Below are positions 26,516-36,741 of a stretch of DNA of 64,000 nt, piece by piece. Source of the DNA: G963663735 sp963663735 (GTDB taxonomy: Bacteria; Acidobacteriota; UBA6911; RPQK01; JAPXNP01); assembly GCA_963663735.2 (NCBI GenBank), contig CAXXHN010000001.1:1550001-1614000 (forward strand). Direction: 5' to 3'. Below the pieces are notes generated by a model that worked only from the letters and a program-made list of their open reading frames with translations, was not told the origin of the DNA and searched no databases. Position numbers and translations under genes: made by a program. Position 1 is the first letter of the stretch. The number at the start of each line of letters is the position of its first letter.

Positions 26516-29500
26516 ATGAGAAGAAAAATAACAAAAAGACTATTGATTACGGTCATTGGTTTGATCGTTCTGGTCGCCGTTTCCCTGTCGGTTTCCCATC
26601 TGCCTTTTGTTAAATCAAAGTTTTTTTCCACACTCCAACTGGTCCTCGAAAAAAAACAGGGAGTTCACCTCTCTGCCGAAAGCTTTGACTACAATTTATT
26701 CGGGCGCAGCTTTTTCCTTGAAGGTGTGCGCCTGGAAAAATCAGGAAGAGAAGATTTAATTCCTCTTTTTCAATCGGAATCGATCCGCATAAAAATCTCT
26801 TTATCAACTTTATACACCCGGACGCTGGCAATTGATGACCTGGAGGCCATCAATTCAGAACTCAACATAATAATTGATGAGCAGGGAGGCAACAACCTCC
26901 CGTTTGAATCAAGCTCCTCTGAAACAGGCCTGGTCCGGGAAAACCTGCCCGATTTTGTGATTCGGAGGCTTATGGCTGAGAACATCCGGCTGCACTTTTT
27001 TGATGCAAGGAGTGACCTGGAAGTCCTGGTTCCTGGCATCGGGGTAAGCGGATCCTGGATGGGGGCAGGCAGGCACGCCATTGATATGGAAACCAGCCTT
27101 CCGGGATCAGTAGATTTCCATGGGAAATTTTTTTCTCTGGGGAAGGCTGGTTTAAAGGCTGAGATTTTTAAGGATGGGATTAACTTTGATAATTTTTTTG
27201 TAAACCTGGAGGGCAATGAATTTACCCTGGCAGGAAGCCTGAATGGTTTTTCCTCTCTGCTGTTCGAAGGAACCTGCGAGGGGAATCTCAACCTGGATTC
27301 AGTCAGGGCGGCCATGGGAATTCCGGATAGTTTTATCTCCGGAAATATAAAACTGCGGTCGGAGCTGCGCGGACCTTTGCAGGAATTGTCGGCGCATGTT
27401 TTGTTGGAGAGCGGAGATCTGGCCTACCGCGAATGGGAAGAAGTCCAGCTTGATTCTGAAATTTACTGGAAGGGGAGGGAACTGGAGATCCGTTCCCTGG
27501 ATTTGAAGAATGGGAGAGAGGAAGCTCATGCCAACGGAAGACTGCATCCTCTTGAATGGGAAGCCGGCAATCATCTGAACCTGGAGTGGAGCGATATTGA
27601 TGCCGCCAGAATAGGCGATGCCCTTAACAGTCCCATAACACTATCATCCGTTTCATCAGGAACACTGACATTGTCCTGGGACGGGTTCTCCCGGAACGAT
27701 ATTACCGGAGAATGCGAAATCGATCTCGTCAGCAATGGCAGCAAAAAAGCTGACCTGACCAGGACGGAATTGACTGGAAGGATCCGGGCTCAATCAGATG
27801 AAAACGGGTTCCGTGCCGTACTGCAAGACATCTTGATTTCCGGAGCCCTCCTCCAGGGGGAGCTTCAGCTGCAGGGCGAGGACATATCCGGAAGCTACCG
27901 GTTAAAAGCTCCAGATATAGCCGGTATCATTTCCCTGGCCGAATCCTTCTTCGACAGGCCGGACCTGGGGATTATCCAGGCCCTGGCGCTTGATGGCCCG
28001 ATGGAAGTTTCCGGACAGATTGGGGGAAATCCCGGAAACCCGGCAGTGACCTTCGATATTGAAAGTGAAAACCTGGAAATCCTTGGCATGGAGAATATAG
28101 GAATACTGGGGAGTATTGTTTATGAAGACCATTCGCTGGGCATCAATTCCCTGGAGGTTCACGACAGGAACGGCAAACTGAGCGTAAACGGGTCTTATCC
28201 GACAGGTTCTCCTGAACGAGCCATGCATTTTGAGGTTGAAGGGGAGGATCTACCCCTGGAGATGATCTTATCAGTGCTCGGCAGTCCGGTGGCAGCGACA
28301 GGAAAGGCCGTGGTAAGTGCTGTTATCGGGGGAAGCATTGAAGCTCCGGAAATCGTTCTCCAGGGGACAATTTCCCATGGAGCTGTATATGGACAGGACA
28401 TTGATAAGCTGGAGTTTTCAGCAGGCTACCGGAATAAAAAGGCTGTCCTGGAAAATCTGTCGGGCCACCGGCTTTCAGGGTCTTTGGAGGGCAATGGTTT
28501 TTATGATCTGTCCAGTAAAGAATTCAATATAACCTTAACCGCAAAGCAGTTTCCTCTCCAGGGGATGATTCTGCCGGGAACATCAGACAGTGTTTCGGCG
28601 GGAGTGGATATTGATTTGGAGGCCCGAGGAAACCTGGTTAACCCAAACCTTAGGGCGAAGGGGCACATGTTTCGGGCTTTCTATGGGCCTTGTGACCTGG
28701 GCGACCTCGAATTCGAACTGCACACCTTAAACGAAGAAGTAGCCTTCCATGTAGATTCCCCGCTTTATTCCAGTTCGATCGACGGGACTCTTTCCCTGGG
28801 GCATCCCAGGCTTTTGAAAATGGAACTTAATTCCAATCGGATGTCCCTGGATGTTGTAAGGGATAAGATTTTTTTCCTGGAAGAAGCTGACTTTTCCGGA
28901 TTTATGACCTCCCTGGTAAGCGTGGAGATGGATCTGGATGAACCTGGAAATATGATAGAGGCAAACGCGAGAATCGAGCAGATTCAGATTAGCAAGGAAG
29001 AGCATCTTATCCAGAACAAAGGCCCCATTCTTGCTGATTACCATGAGGATGTTATTCATATCAAGAACCTTGTGCTCGCCGGAAGCGGGATGGATCTTGA
29101 TGCCGGGGGTTATATCAATCTAAGAGATTCTTCCCTGAGCGGGTTAGGGATTAAAGCGGATCTGGATCTTTCCCTGCTGGCAGCATTTATCCCGGACATG
29201 GAAGGAGCCGGTTCCCTGCGAATCGAGTCAGAATTCAAGGGTTCTCTTAACAGTCCGGACATTTCCGCGTCACTGGAACTCACAGGGGCGGAGTTTCAGT
29301 ATGGGTCATTTCCTGTTCTCCTGGAAGATATCCATTCCAGCATGAAGATTAAAGACAATGTGATTGGAATTGATTCCCTGGCTCTGCGTCTTGAGGAAAG
29401 CCGGATCGTGATGAAGGGGACTATTCCCCTGGAGTCTCTCCCAGTGTCACTGCCTGAATTCTTCGGGGTGCATGGAAACAGGGAGGCAGAGCTTACAGTA

Positions 29501-32500
29501 GGGTTTCGGGACTTTGACCCGGCTGTCCTGGCGCTAATTCATTCCAGGGAAATGGCCAGGTTGATCAGCGGAAGACTTGCCGGAGAACTGGCAATAAAAG
29601 GGCATAAATTGCAGACCGGCAGGATTTCGGGCACAGCTCAGTTTGAGACCTTGGAATTGATTGTCTCGGGGATCCCGCTGAAACAGAAGGAGCCCTCTCT
29701 GGTTCAGCTGGAGGATGGCCTCCTCTCCTTTCAGAAATTTATTTTAGTCGAAGGGGATAACCAGGTTGCCCTGGGTGGGACCGCCGAAATAGCCGGGAAC
29801 GGGAAGATCAACCTTTTGCTCCAGGGCAAATTCGGCCTGGGCAGATTGAAGAAGCTGGACAGGAAGAGTGTTTTTTCAGGGAACACCGCATTCGAAATAC
29901 ATATTGGTGAAAGCTTCGCGAGTCCTTCAGTTCAGGGTTTTCTGGATATCCAGGATGGCCGGGTGCGAAGGTTTGATCCTGGCTTATTTTTAGAGCAGCT
30001 TAACGGGAGGATAAAATTTTTTCCGGGACGTATAGAAATTGGCGGGATTACTGGAATCCTGAATGGAGGGAGGCTGGTCGTAAATGGGAAAGCCGGATTT
30101 AAGGCAATGGAACTCCATGATGTCGCCCTGAATCTGAGGACAGTAAATTCCGCGGTCGAATTTCCCGCGGGGCTGCGTTCCGTGGTTTCCGGCGATTTCA
30201 GGCTGACTTCCCGGGAGCAGGATTATCTTCTTGCCGGGGCTGTGTCAGTGCTTGATTCTAGGTATACAGATGATTTCGATATCGGTTCGTCCCTTTCCCA
30301 GGTTTTCAAGAAGGATCCGGCAAGAGATCTTTTTCAGGATCCCAGTCCATATTTAAAACAGCTGAGCCTGGACATCAGCCTCCGCACCCAGAAGAATCTT
30401 ATCATCGACAACAACATAGCGAAATCCCAGGCAACTGCCAATATTAAATTATCCGGAACAGCCGACCGACCGAGTCTTGCCGGGAGAATTAACCTGGTCG
30501 ATGGGGGTGAGCTATATTTCAGCCAGAATATATTTACGATTGATAAAGGTACGGTTGATTTTGTCAACCCAACCCGCATCGAACCAGACCTGAACCTGAG
30601 CGCAAGCACGAAAGTAAAGGAATACGACATTACGCTGGTTCTCCAGGGTGTCCCGGATAAATTGACGGCCAGCCTGATCTCTGATCCCCTTTTGTCAGAG
30701 CCGAACATTGTGTCTCTGCTTGTCACCGGGAGGACCATGGAGAGCGCCTCAGCTTCGATCCTCAGCGTTGCCGGAAGTACCGCGCTTTCCTATCTCACCA
30801 GTTCTCTGACCGGCAGGGTGGAGCAGGCAACTGCCAGGGCCCTGGGCCTGGAAAGCGTGCGAATAGATTCAGGCCTGATATCAACTGAACAGAACCCTGA
30901 AGCCAGGATCACCCTGGGGCAGCATCTTTCCCGTGATTTTGAACTGGTTTTTTCCCAGGGCCTGAAGGATGCCAGAAATCAGATGTGGATGACTAACTAC
31001 AATCCATTCCTGAATTTTAATATCCAGGGAATTAAACGGGATGATAATGAATATAACCTGGCTTTCAGCCATGATTTACTGTTTGGATTGAAAAGAAGTC
31101 CGGTCGAAGCGGCAGAGGAGAAGCTTAACAGGAAGGAACCCCTGATGGGCAAAGTGGAGTTATCGGGGAACCTGGCGCTGCCGGAAAGTGAAATCAGGAA
31201 AAAATTGAAATGGCAAAGCGGGAAGAGATTCAGCATGGCCTCACTCCAGGATTCGCTGGACAGGGTGCGGGAGCTTTACCGGGAAAATAACTATTTAGGT
31301 TTTTCCCTGAACTCCAGAACTGAGGAGAATGAAGGACGTCTCGACCTGTTCGCCCGCATTGATTCGGGACCGAAGATAATCCTTGAATACGAGGGGGCTG
31401 ATCTCCCGAAGCGTCTGAAAAAGGATATCCTTGATGCCTGGACTGGCAGTTCATTCGGGCAGCTGGCCAGGGAGGACATATCGCAAAGAATCCGGATTCA
31501 GATGCTGGAGGAGGGGTATTACCAGGCTTCTGTCCAGTCGCGGGAAGTGAAGGGTGGCAGCGGCGACCGCACTATCCTTTTCAGCATTGAGAAAGGAGTA
31601 AGGTTTAATGACCCGGTTCTTCATTTCCAGGGAAACAGGCTGATCGAATCGAAGGTAATCTCTGACTATCTCCGGGAAAACAGGTTGGTTAACCTGGCGT
31701 TTTATGATCCCGGCGAGTTGAAAGTCCTTATCGAAGCGTTTTATGGGCGGGGCGGATTCCTGCGTCCTGAGGTGGATATTCCAGTCATTCGTTATGAGCC
31801 GGATCGGAAAGAAGTATTTCTGGATTTCTCCATTAAGGAAGGAGACCGGTTCCGGGTAAGGGAAGTAAATATCTCCGGAGTTCACCTTTTCAAGGATGAA
31901 CAGATTTTTGAAGCCGGCGGCATTCATCCCGGGGACACGGTCTCGCCTGAAGTATTCAGCCGAATCGAAGAAAAAATTGAAGAAATCTACCTGAAGAAAG
32001 GTTTCAATGATGTCCACGTATTGTCTGATATCTCGGTCAATTCAGAAAAAGGGACCGTAGATTTGGCAATTACGGTCGAGGAAAACCAGGGATGGATTGT
32101 CGAAGAAATCCTGGTTTCAGGAAATGTGATGACAAATGAGCAGGTAATCAGGCGCGAGATAAGGCTGAAAAAAGGAGATGAGATAAATTTCAAGTCGATC
32201 AACGAGAGCCGGAAGCGTTTATATGACCTGGGTGTTTTTGAAAGGGTCAACATAGAAGTGGTTCCCGCGGTGGATGGCGGGGCTGATGCATCGGGCAATA
32301 ATGAGAATCAGACCGCCGCGATGAAACCCTTCCGTATCGTGGTGGATGTTAAAGAAATTGAGCCTTATCGTTTGAGATACGGGCTGCAGTATGACACGGA
32401 CTCTTCCTTTGGGATTATGAGCAGCCTGGTTGACCGCAATTTTCTGGGAAAAGCTTTTCTCCTGGGATCAAGCCTGCGTCTGAACCGGGATGAGCGGGAT

Positions 32501-33331
32501 GCCAGGGCTTTTTTCCGCAGCCCCCATATGTTTGCCAACAAGATAAACTCAGAGTTTTATCTATTCTATAACAAAACCTTCAAGCCCGCCTTTGACGTGG
32601 AACGCAGAGGATTTACCCTTCAGCAGCAGTTCAAGTCGGGTGAATCCAACCTGGTTTCATATAACTATTCTTACGAAAAAATAGGAACCTTTACACCCGG
32701 GCAGGACGGGAATGCCGGCACGGAGGATACCGAGCGTGCCGGAACCTTCAACCTGGCATTCACTCATGATTCCCGCAATGACATCCTGAATGCCACGCGC
32801 GGCATGTTCCTTTCAAACAGTCTCAGGTACGCTCCGGGATTCCTGGGATCAGATGCCCGGTATTTGCGCTATTTCGGGCAGTTCAGCACTTACAAAAAGT
32901 TAACGGATTTTTTAATCTACGCTTCATCAGTCCGGGTTGGACTGGGTAAAGCCTGGGGGGAGGAACTGCCGCTCAGTGAAAGGTTTTTTGCCGGAGGCGG
33001 CACAACCATTCGCGGATTCAGGAAAGATGAACTTGGACCAAAGGATCCCGCAACTGACCTGCCTTTAGGAGGTGATGCGGTATTTATTCTGAACCAGGAG
33101 TTGAGGACTTCGATTTACAGGAACATTGGTACCGCCGCTTTCCTGGACCTGGGAAATGTTTATCCGAAAATATCGAATTTTGATCCGACAGATATAAGGA
33201 AAACTGCCGGATTTGGTCTTCGTTTCCAGACCCCGTTTATTCTGATCCGGCTGGATTGGGGATTCAAACTTGACCGCCGTCCCGGTGAATCCCCGTCCCA
33301 GATCTTCTTCAGCATCGGCCAGGCCTTTTAG
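26516..33331 (+). CDS. Single-chain TamB-Omp85 fusion: TamB-like bridge, five POTRA domains and a 16-strand-type barrel
   Basis: One uninterrupted frame of 2271 aa. Residues 6-26 form an inner-membrane anchor. Residues 30 to about 1270 are AsmA/TamB-type repeating beta structure (LNSPDISASLELTG and similar units). About 1275-1528 is the conserved TamB C-terminal domain (NLIIDNNIAKSQATANIKLSGT, LVDGGELYFSQNIFTIDKGTVDFVNPTRIEPDLNL). From about 1542, five POTRA-type units follow (openings VELSGN, ILEYEG, VLHFQGN, VNISGV and ILVSGN). From about 1953 to the terminal Phe is an Omp85 barrel with the lid motif TIRGF (about 2168). In Enterobacteria these are two proteins, TamB and TamA, which span the envelope for lipid transport and outer-membrane assembly. 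Here both are covalently linked. The start codon is the ATG at 26516 (TTG at 26513 also possible); the ribosome site is weak. Confidence 0.9.
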   Translation: MRRKITKRLLITVIGLIVLVAVSLSVSHLPFVKSKFFSTLQLVLEKKQGVHLSAESFDYNLFGRSFFLEGVRLEKSGREDLIPLFQSESIRIKISLSTLYTRTLAIDDLEAINSELNIIIDEQGGNNLPFESSSSETGLVRENLPDFVIRRLMAENIRLHFFDARSDLEVLVPGIGVSGSWMGAGRHAIDMETSLPGSVDFHGKFFSLGKAGLKAEIFKDGINFDNFFVNLEGNEFTLAGSLNGFSSLLFEGTCEGNLNLDSVRAAMGIPDSFISGNIKLRSELRGPLQELSAHVLLESGDLAYREWEEVQLDSEIYWKGRELEIRSLDLKNGREEAHANGRLHPLEWEAGNHLNLEWSDIDAARIGDALNSPITLSSVSSGTLTLSWDGFSRNDITGECEIDLVSNGSKKADLTRTELTGRIRAQSDENGFRAVLQDILISGALLQGELQLQGEDISGSYRLKAPDIAGIISLAESFFDRPDLGIIQALALDGPMEVSGQIGGNPGNPAVTFDIESENLEILGMENIGILGSIVYEDHSLGINSLEVHDRNGKLSVNGSYPTGSPERAMHFEVEGEDLPLEMILSVLGSPVAATGKAVVSAVIGGSIEAPEIVLQGTISHGAVYGQDIDKLEFSAGYRNKKAVLENLSGHRLSGSLEGNGFYDLSSKEFNITLTAKQFPLQGMILPGTSDSVSAGVDIDLEARGNLVNPNLRAKGHMFRAFYGPCDLGDLEFELHTLNEEVAFHVDSPLYSSSIDGTLSLGHPRLLKMELNSNRMSLDVVRDKIFFLEEADFSGFMTSLVSVEMDLDEPGNMIEANARIEQIQISKEEHLIQNKGPILADYHEDVIHIKNLVLAGSGMDLDAGGYINLRDSSLSGLGIKADLDLSLLAAFIPDMEGAGSLRIESEFKGSLNSPDISASLELTGAEFQYGSFPVLLEDIHSSMKIKDNVIGIDSLALRLEESRIVMKGTIPLESLPVSLPEFFGVHGNREAELTVGFRDFDPAVLALIHSREMARLISGRLAGELAIKGHKLQTGRISGTAQFETLELIVSGIPLKQKEPSLVQLEDGLLSFQKFILVEGDNQVALGGTAEIAGNGKINLLLQGKFGLGRLKKLDRKSVFSGNTAFEIHIGESFASPSVQGFLDIQDGRVRRFDPGLFLEQLNGRIKFFPGRIEIGGITGILNGGRLVVNGKAGFKAMELHDVALNLRTVNSAVEFPAGLRSVVSGDFRLTSREQDYLLAGAVSVLDSRYTDDFDIGSSLSQVFKKDPARDLFQDPSPYLKQLSLDISLRTQKNLIIDNNIAKSQATANIKLSGTADRPSLAGRINLVDGGELYFSQNIFTIDKGTVDFVNPTRIEPDLNLSASTKVKEYDITLVLQGVPDKLTASLISDPLLSEPNIVSLLVTGRTMESASASILSVAGSTALSYLTSSLTGRVEQATARALGLESVRIDSGLISTEQNPEARITLGQHLSRDFELVFSQGLKDARNQMWMTNYNPFLNFNIQGIKRDDNEYNLAFSHDLLFGLKRSPVEAAEEKLNRKEPLMGKVELSGNLALPESEIRKKLKWQSGKRFSMASLQDSLDRVRELYRENNYLGFSLNSRTEENEGRLDLFARIDSGPKIILEYEGADLPKRLKKDILDAWTGSSFGQLAREDISQRIRIQMLEEGYYQASVQSREVKGGSGDRTILFSIEKGVRFNDPVLHFQGNRLIESKVISDYLRENRLVNLAFYDPGELKVLIEAFYGRGGFLRPEVDIPVIRYEPDRKEVFLDFSIKEGDRFRVREVNISGVHLFKDEQIFEAGGIHPGDTVSPEVFSRIEEKIEEIYLKKGFNDVHVLSDISVNSEKGTVDLAITVEENQGWIVEEILVSGNVMTNEQVIRREIRLKKGDEINFKSINESRKRLYDLGVFERVNIEVVPAVDGGADASGNNENQTAAMKPFRIVVDVKEIEPYRLRYGLQYDTDSSFGIMSSLVDRNFLGKAFLLGSSLRLNRDERDARAFFRSPHMFANKINSEFYLFYNKTFKPAFDVERRGFTLQQQFKSGESNLVSYNYSYEKIGTFTPGQDGNAGTEDTERAGTFNLAFTHDSRNDILNATRGMFLSNSLRYAPGFLGSDARYLRYFGQFSTYKKLTDFLIYASSVRVGLGKAWGEELPLSERFFAGGGTTIRGFRKDELGPKDPATDLPLGGDAVFILNQELRTSIYRNIGTAAFLDLGNVYPKISNFDPTDIRKTAGFGLRFQTPFILIRLDWGFKLDRRPGESPSQIFFSIGQAF

Positions 33332-33542
33332 CTTTACGCGTAAGGAATGGACATTTTAATTCCCTTCATGTGGAAAATACGGCTTTGAAGAGGTGGAAGC
33401 CAGGCAATGATTCCGGTTCCGGGATCGCTGGTTGGTGAGGTCAGAAGGTGAGGGCCAAAAGGGGGGAGCAAAGCGGAAAGAATCCGGACTTTTCTCCACC
33501 CAGGAGATGTGCCGGACTCTTTCCAGCTGCATTTGTTACGGT

Positions 33543-34082
33543 TTAATCCTGTTTTACAACAAGGTCGTTGGTAACCGAGAAAACACCTTCCACGCTTTTA
33601 ACCCTGATGTTGGCGCGGTTTTTATCCGACTCAGAACTTACAACCCCTATCAGCTTCAAGTTACCATTCCTGACGATGATGTGTATGGGAGGATAGGCGC
33701 GTATGGAATACAGGGTGAAGTCAGGGTGGGAGTATATGGCCCTGTATGCATCCATTCGAATCCGGTCATCATTCGGTGAATTCGGCAGCACTTCAATATT
33801 ATTTTTCACATCCTGGATATCTGATACCCGTTTAACAGCTGCTTCTGCCGCAGTTTTTAGTCTTGGACTGGTGACTTCTCCAGTAAGAACTACTGTTGTT
33901 CCTTCTACCTGGAATGCCAGGTTGTCAAAAACATTGTAATCTGGCAGTGTTACCAGGGCGAGACGGACCCTTGCCTCAAGCGGAGAGAGTGTTCTTCCGG
34001 GTTGAGAAAAGGCAGTGCCTGCGGATAGGCAGAAAATCAGTATTAATGATACAAAAAGTGAAATTCTGTATTTATTTTTCAT
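33543..34082 (-). CDS. Periplasmic protein with two BON domains
   Basis: The product has 179 aa from the ATG at 34082 with GGAGG at 7 bases. A signal peptide ends at TAFSQ. Two BON-type units follow: LEARVRLALVTLPDYNVFDNLAFQVEGTTVVLTGEV (about 35-105) and a second, YSIRAYPPIHIIVRNGNLKLIGVVSSESDKNRANIRVKSVEGVFSVTNDL (about 125-178). BON domains bind phospholipid or membranes, as in OsmY and DolP. The gene is convergent with the TamB-Omp85 gene, which makes an envelope-maintenance role attractive (inference). Confidence 0.88.
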   Translation of the reverse strand: MKNKYRISLFVSLILIFCLSAGTAFSQPGRTLSPLEARVRLALVTLPDYNVFDNLAFQVEGTTVVLTGEVTSPRLKTAAEAAVKRVSDIQDVKNNIEVLPNSPNDDRIRMDAYRAIYSHPDFTLYSIRAYPPIHIIVRNGNLKLIGVVSSESDKNRANIRVKSVEGVFSVTNDLVVKQD

Positions 34083-34321
34083 TTCCAATCCTCCTGCCCG
34101 CTGCTATCGAATTTTTAAGCGGGCGGTTTCAGTATGTTCACAAACTTATATCTATTTATAAGTGTGTTAACTAACTATACTGTTGCCGGGATCAAAAAGT
34201 TGCATTTGTATTTGAGCCGGAGCATTTTAGGGCGTTCCGGCGGTGATTTTTTGAGGGGGAAAACACAGACCTGTATGGGCGGTCATGGCTTATTATTTGA
34301 AATCAGTCCCGGCGATGAATC

Positions 34322-35293
34322 TTAAATTTCATCTCCTGATTTCCATTCATAAACCAGCTCGGGGTTTTTAATATAGCGGGCCAGGTGGGTGATAAAGGGA
34401 AAAGCTTCGCCGGCGTCATAAGCTCGGTGGTCCATGGTTGCGCAAACCGTAACAACATACCTCGGTACAATCTCTCCATCAACAACCCTAGGTACCAGGG
34501 ATACATTCCCTATCCCGAACATAGTCACCTCCGGTGGTATGATCACTGTTACGGTTTGATGCCCTTCTAAAGACATGCCGATGTTGGCTACAGTGCAGGT
34601 TGCCCCTAAAATATCAGTAAGCTGAAGTTTATTTTCTTCCGGAATATTAATAAACGCCGGATCAGGCTGTCTTCGCTGCCAGAGAAGCGAACGGACCAGT
34701 CGCCACAAAGCTCCAAGGCTGGCAAAATCGAGTTGTTTCACCGCGAATTTAATATATTCCTTAGCGGCTCTGGTATACAGCTCCTCGGCATCAGTTCTGC
34801 GGGCTTTCCGGGACAGGAGGCGCATTTCGTCGGCGACTTTTGCCAGGGGCTTTAAATGTGGATTCCTGATAATAGGTTTTATGACTCCAAATTTTGTATT
34901 CACTGTAAAACTGAGGTTAATGTCTTCTGCCAGGTAAAATGTCCCGCCGTTGCGCAGGGGAGTATAATCCAGAAAGCCGTTGATGCAGGGTGTGTGATAA
35001 ATGCTGTGGGCAATGGCCTTGATGAAGAAGGCTGAATAATTTTTGCGAATGGCCCGGTGAAGAAGAGCGTTTTCAGTTATCCGGCTGGTACTTTCTTTAA
35101 CGTTTGTTTTACTTCCCCGGGTGTATTCAATCAGCGGAGTTACATCAAATTCGATATTGGCGGCAGCATGCGGAGTCTTGCCTGCTGCCTGCGACAGGAC
35201 ATAGGCAATGCTCTGCCTTAAGAAGCTAAGCCGTCGTTTCTCTTTAACCTTCACATGTTTGCACATGTAGGCAATCTTAAAATCCTGGAACAT
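34322..35293 (-). CDS. Stand-alone E2-type 2-oxoacid dehydrogenase acyltransferase domain
   Basis: The product has 323 aa with an AAAGGA box. It resembles only the catalytic domain of dihydrolipoamide acyltransferases: ITENALLHRAIRKNYSAFFIKAIAHSIYHTP, LAEDINLSFTVNTKFGVIKPIIRNPHLKPLAKVADEM, CTVANIGM..., and the closing MDHRAYDAGEA. The canonical active site is DHRxxDG; His and Asp are kept but the Gly is Ala. There is no lipoyl domain, no E1-binding domain and no dehydrogenase gene nearby, so it is not part of a normal complex. A trimeric acyltransferase acting on another CoA ester or carrier is possible; substrate unknown. Confidence 0.8.
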   Translation of the reverse strand: MFQDFKIAYMCKHVKVKEKRRLSFLRQSIAYVLSQAAGKTPHAAANIEFDVTPLIEYTRGSKTNVKESTSRITENALLHRAIRKNYSAFFIKAIAHSIYHTPCINGFLDYTPLRNGGTFYLAEDINLSFTVNTKFGVIKPIIRNPHLKPLAKVADEMRLLSRKARRTDAEELYTRAAKEYIKFAVKQLDFASLGALWRLVRSLLWQRRQPDPAFINIPEENKLQLTDILGATCTVANIGMSLEGHQTVTVIIPPEVTMFGIGNVSLVPRVVDGEIVPRYVVTVCATMDHRAYDAGEAFPFITHLARYIKNPELVYEWKSGDEI

Positions 35294-35773
35294 AAATAAT
35301 CCTTTGTCACTCTCCTGAAGAATAATTATCTAATCTGAAATTTCTATAGGTTTTGTATCTTCCTTCCGGTTATGTTTATGCCTTATGGTTATCATACCCG
35401 GTTTTCCCATATTCAATAGCTTATGTGTCTGCATTCAGCATGAATTTGAATTATGAAACTCAACAGAATCATCATCCGGAAACAGGAAATCTATTTGGCT
35501 TTGACTAGTATAGTATCTATCTTCTCCGGCAAGGTATAGAAGTTATTCTCCTTTGTGAAAAAGAATACGGAATAAATTCAGTCCGCTGTCCGGAGGGCAG
35601 GAGGAGCATCAGCATCATCCCTGTCAGGCTCTAGGCCAGGCTGCACCTTGAGACGGATCATTCCCGGCCCTTGCTCAAGGAGTCTGATTATCAATCTGTG
35701 AAAGATCGTCTTTGGCAAGAGGGTACTGCCCTTTAAAGAGGATATATGAAAGAAGATATTGTTAAATAATTGC
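35294..35773. other. Intergenic region, no gene seen
   Basis: About 480 bp between two leftward genes. I see no conserved-looking frame, repeat or RNA. It must hold the promoter of the acyltransferase gene and the end of the TetR-esterase operon, but no consensus boxes or terminator stand out. Confidence 0.4.
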
Positions 35774-36700
35774 TTATTCCGTTTTTTTCATTATGAAATC
35801 GCAGATTTCTTCAAGAGCCTGAGTGGCCTCGGGAAACAGGGGGGCGCAAGCTGGGTAGCAATGAAAAAGCCCGGCGCCAACCCGCAAGGTTACATCCACG
35901 CCTTCCTTTTTTGCTTTCCTGGAAAAACGCGTGGAATCATCGCGCATCAGTTCATCGCCTCCGACATAGATAAGTAGAGGCGGCAGTCCGCGAAGGTCCC
36001 CGAACAGGGGCGAAATCAGAGGTAAAGCCGGATCATGATCCCCGGTATAACATTTACTGAAAATGGTCTGCGCCTCTTTCCAGCATAAGTGGTCTTTTTC
36101 CGCGTTTGATTCCCAGGATTCCCCGGAGTTCGTCAAATCAATCCAGGGAGAGAGAGCCACGGCAGCCGCTGGTTGTTGTATCCCTTTTTCCTTCAGGGCA
36201 AGGAGAGTGGAAAAAAGGAGGTTTCCTCCACCTGAATCGCCCATGAAGGCAATCTTGGAAGGGCTGAGGCCTTGTTCCAGCAGGTACTGATAAGCAGCAA
36301 TCGAATCGTTCAGCCCTGCCGGGAATGGATTCTCAGGAGCCAGGGCGTAGTCAAAAACAAGGGCGCTTATCCCGCTTCGTTTCGCGAACTTGGCGACAAT
36401 CCCCCGGTGAGACTTGATTGATCCCAGGACCAGTCCTCCGCCATGAAAATAAAGAATGGCTTTTTCAGCAGGCGCGTTCGCGGGCCGCATCCATTCGGCA
36501 CCCAGATTGCCGATACGGAGCGGTATCAGTTTGAAATCGTCCGGGAGTTTTCCAAAAAAGCCGGAACCTTTTTCAACCTCTTCGCGTAACTTCGGGATCG
36601 ATGTGTTTTCGCTGATTGAGTTTGTCCGCGTAAGTTTAAAGCGCAACAAGTGACGATACCGCAGGGCGAAAACAAATAAGCGAGAGCGAATACTGGGCAT
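35774..36700 (-). CDS. Alpha/beta hydrolase, hormone-sensitive-lipase type esterase
   Basis: The product has 308 aa with GGAG before the ATG. HSL-family marks are clear: the oxyanion motif YFHGGGLVLGS (about 92-102), the nucleophile elbow GDSGGGN (Ser about 161), an Asp candidate in YVGGDELMRDDS and the catalytic His in GLFHCYP near the C-terminus. It hydrolyses short- to medium-chain acyl esters in the cytoplasm. It lies 41 bp downstream of a TetR gene on the same strand, so the pair is probably one operon induced by the ester or its product (inference). Confidence 0.9.
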   Translation of the reverse strand: MPSIRSRLFVFALRYRHLLRFKLTRTNSISENTSIPKLREEVEKGSGFFGKLPDDFKLIPLRIGNLGAEWMRPANAPAEKAILYFHGGGLVLGSIKSHRGIVAKFAKRSGISALVFDYALAPENPFPAGLNDSIAAYQYLLEQGLSPSKIAFMGDSGGGNLLFSTLLALKEKGIQQPAAAVALSPWIDLTNSGESWESNAEKDHLCWKEAQTIFSKCYTGDHDPALPLISPLFGDLRGLPPLLIYVGGDELMRDDSTRFSRKAKKEGVDVTLRVGAGLFHCYPACAPLFPEATQALEEICDFIMKKTE

Positions 36701-36741
36701 TTTTTCTCCACATTTTTTCGACAGTGATTAAGTAATGATTT

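Noticed and set aside
26063..33331. The TamB-Omp85 gene as an assembly join of two genes
   Set aside because: No change in base composition, stop, or repeat is seen at the TamB/POTRA boundary (about 31100-31140) and the linker reads smoothly; kept as a true fusion with a check proposed.
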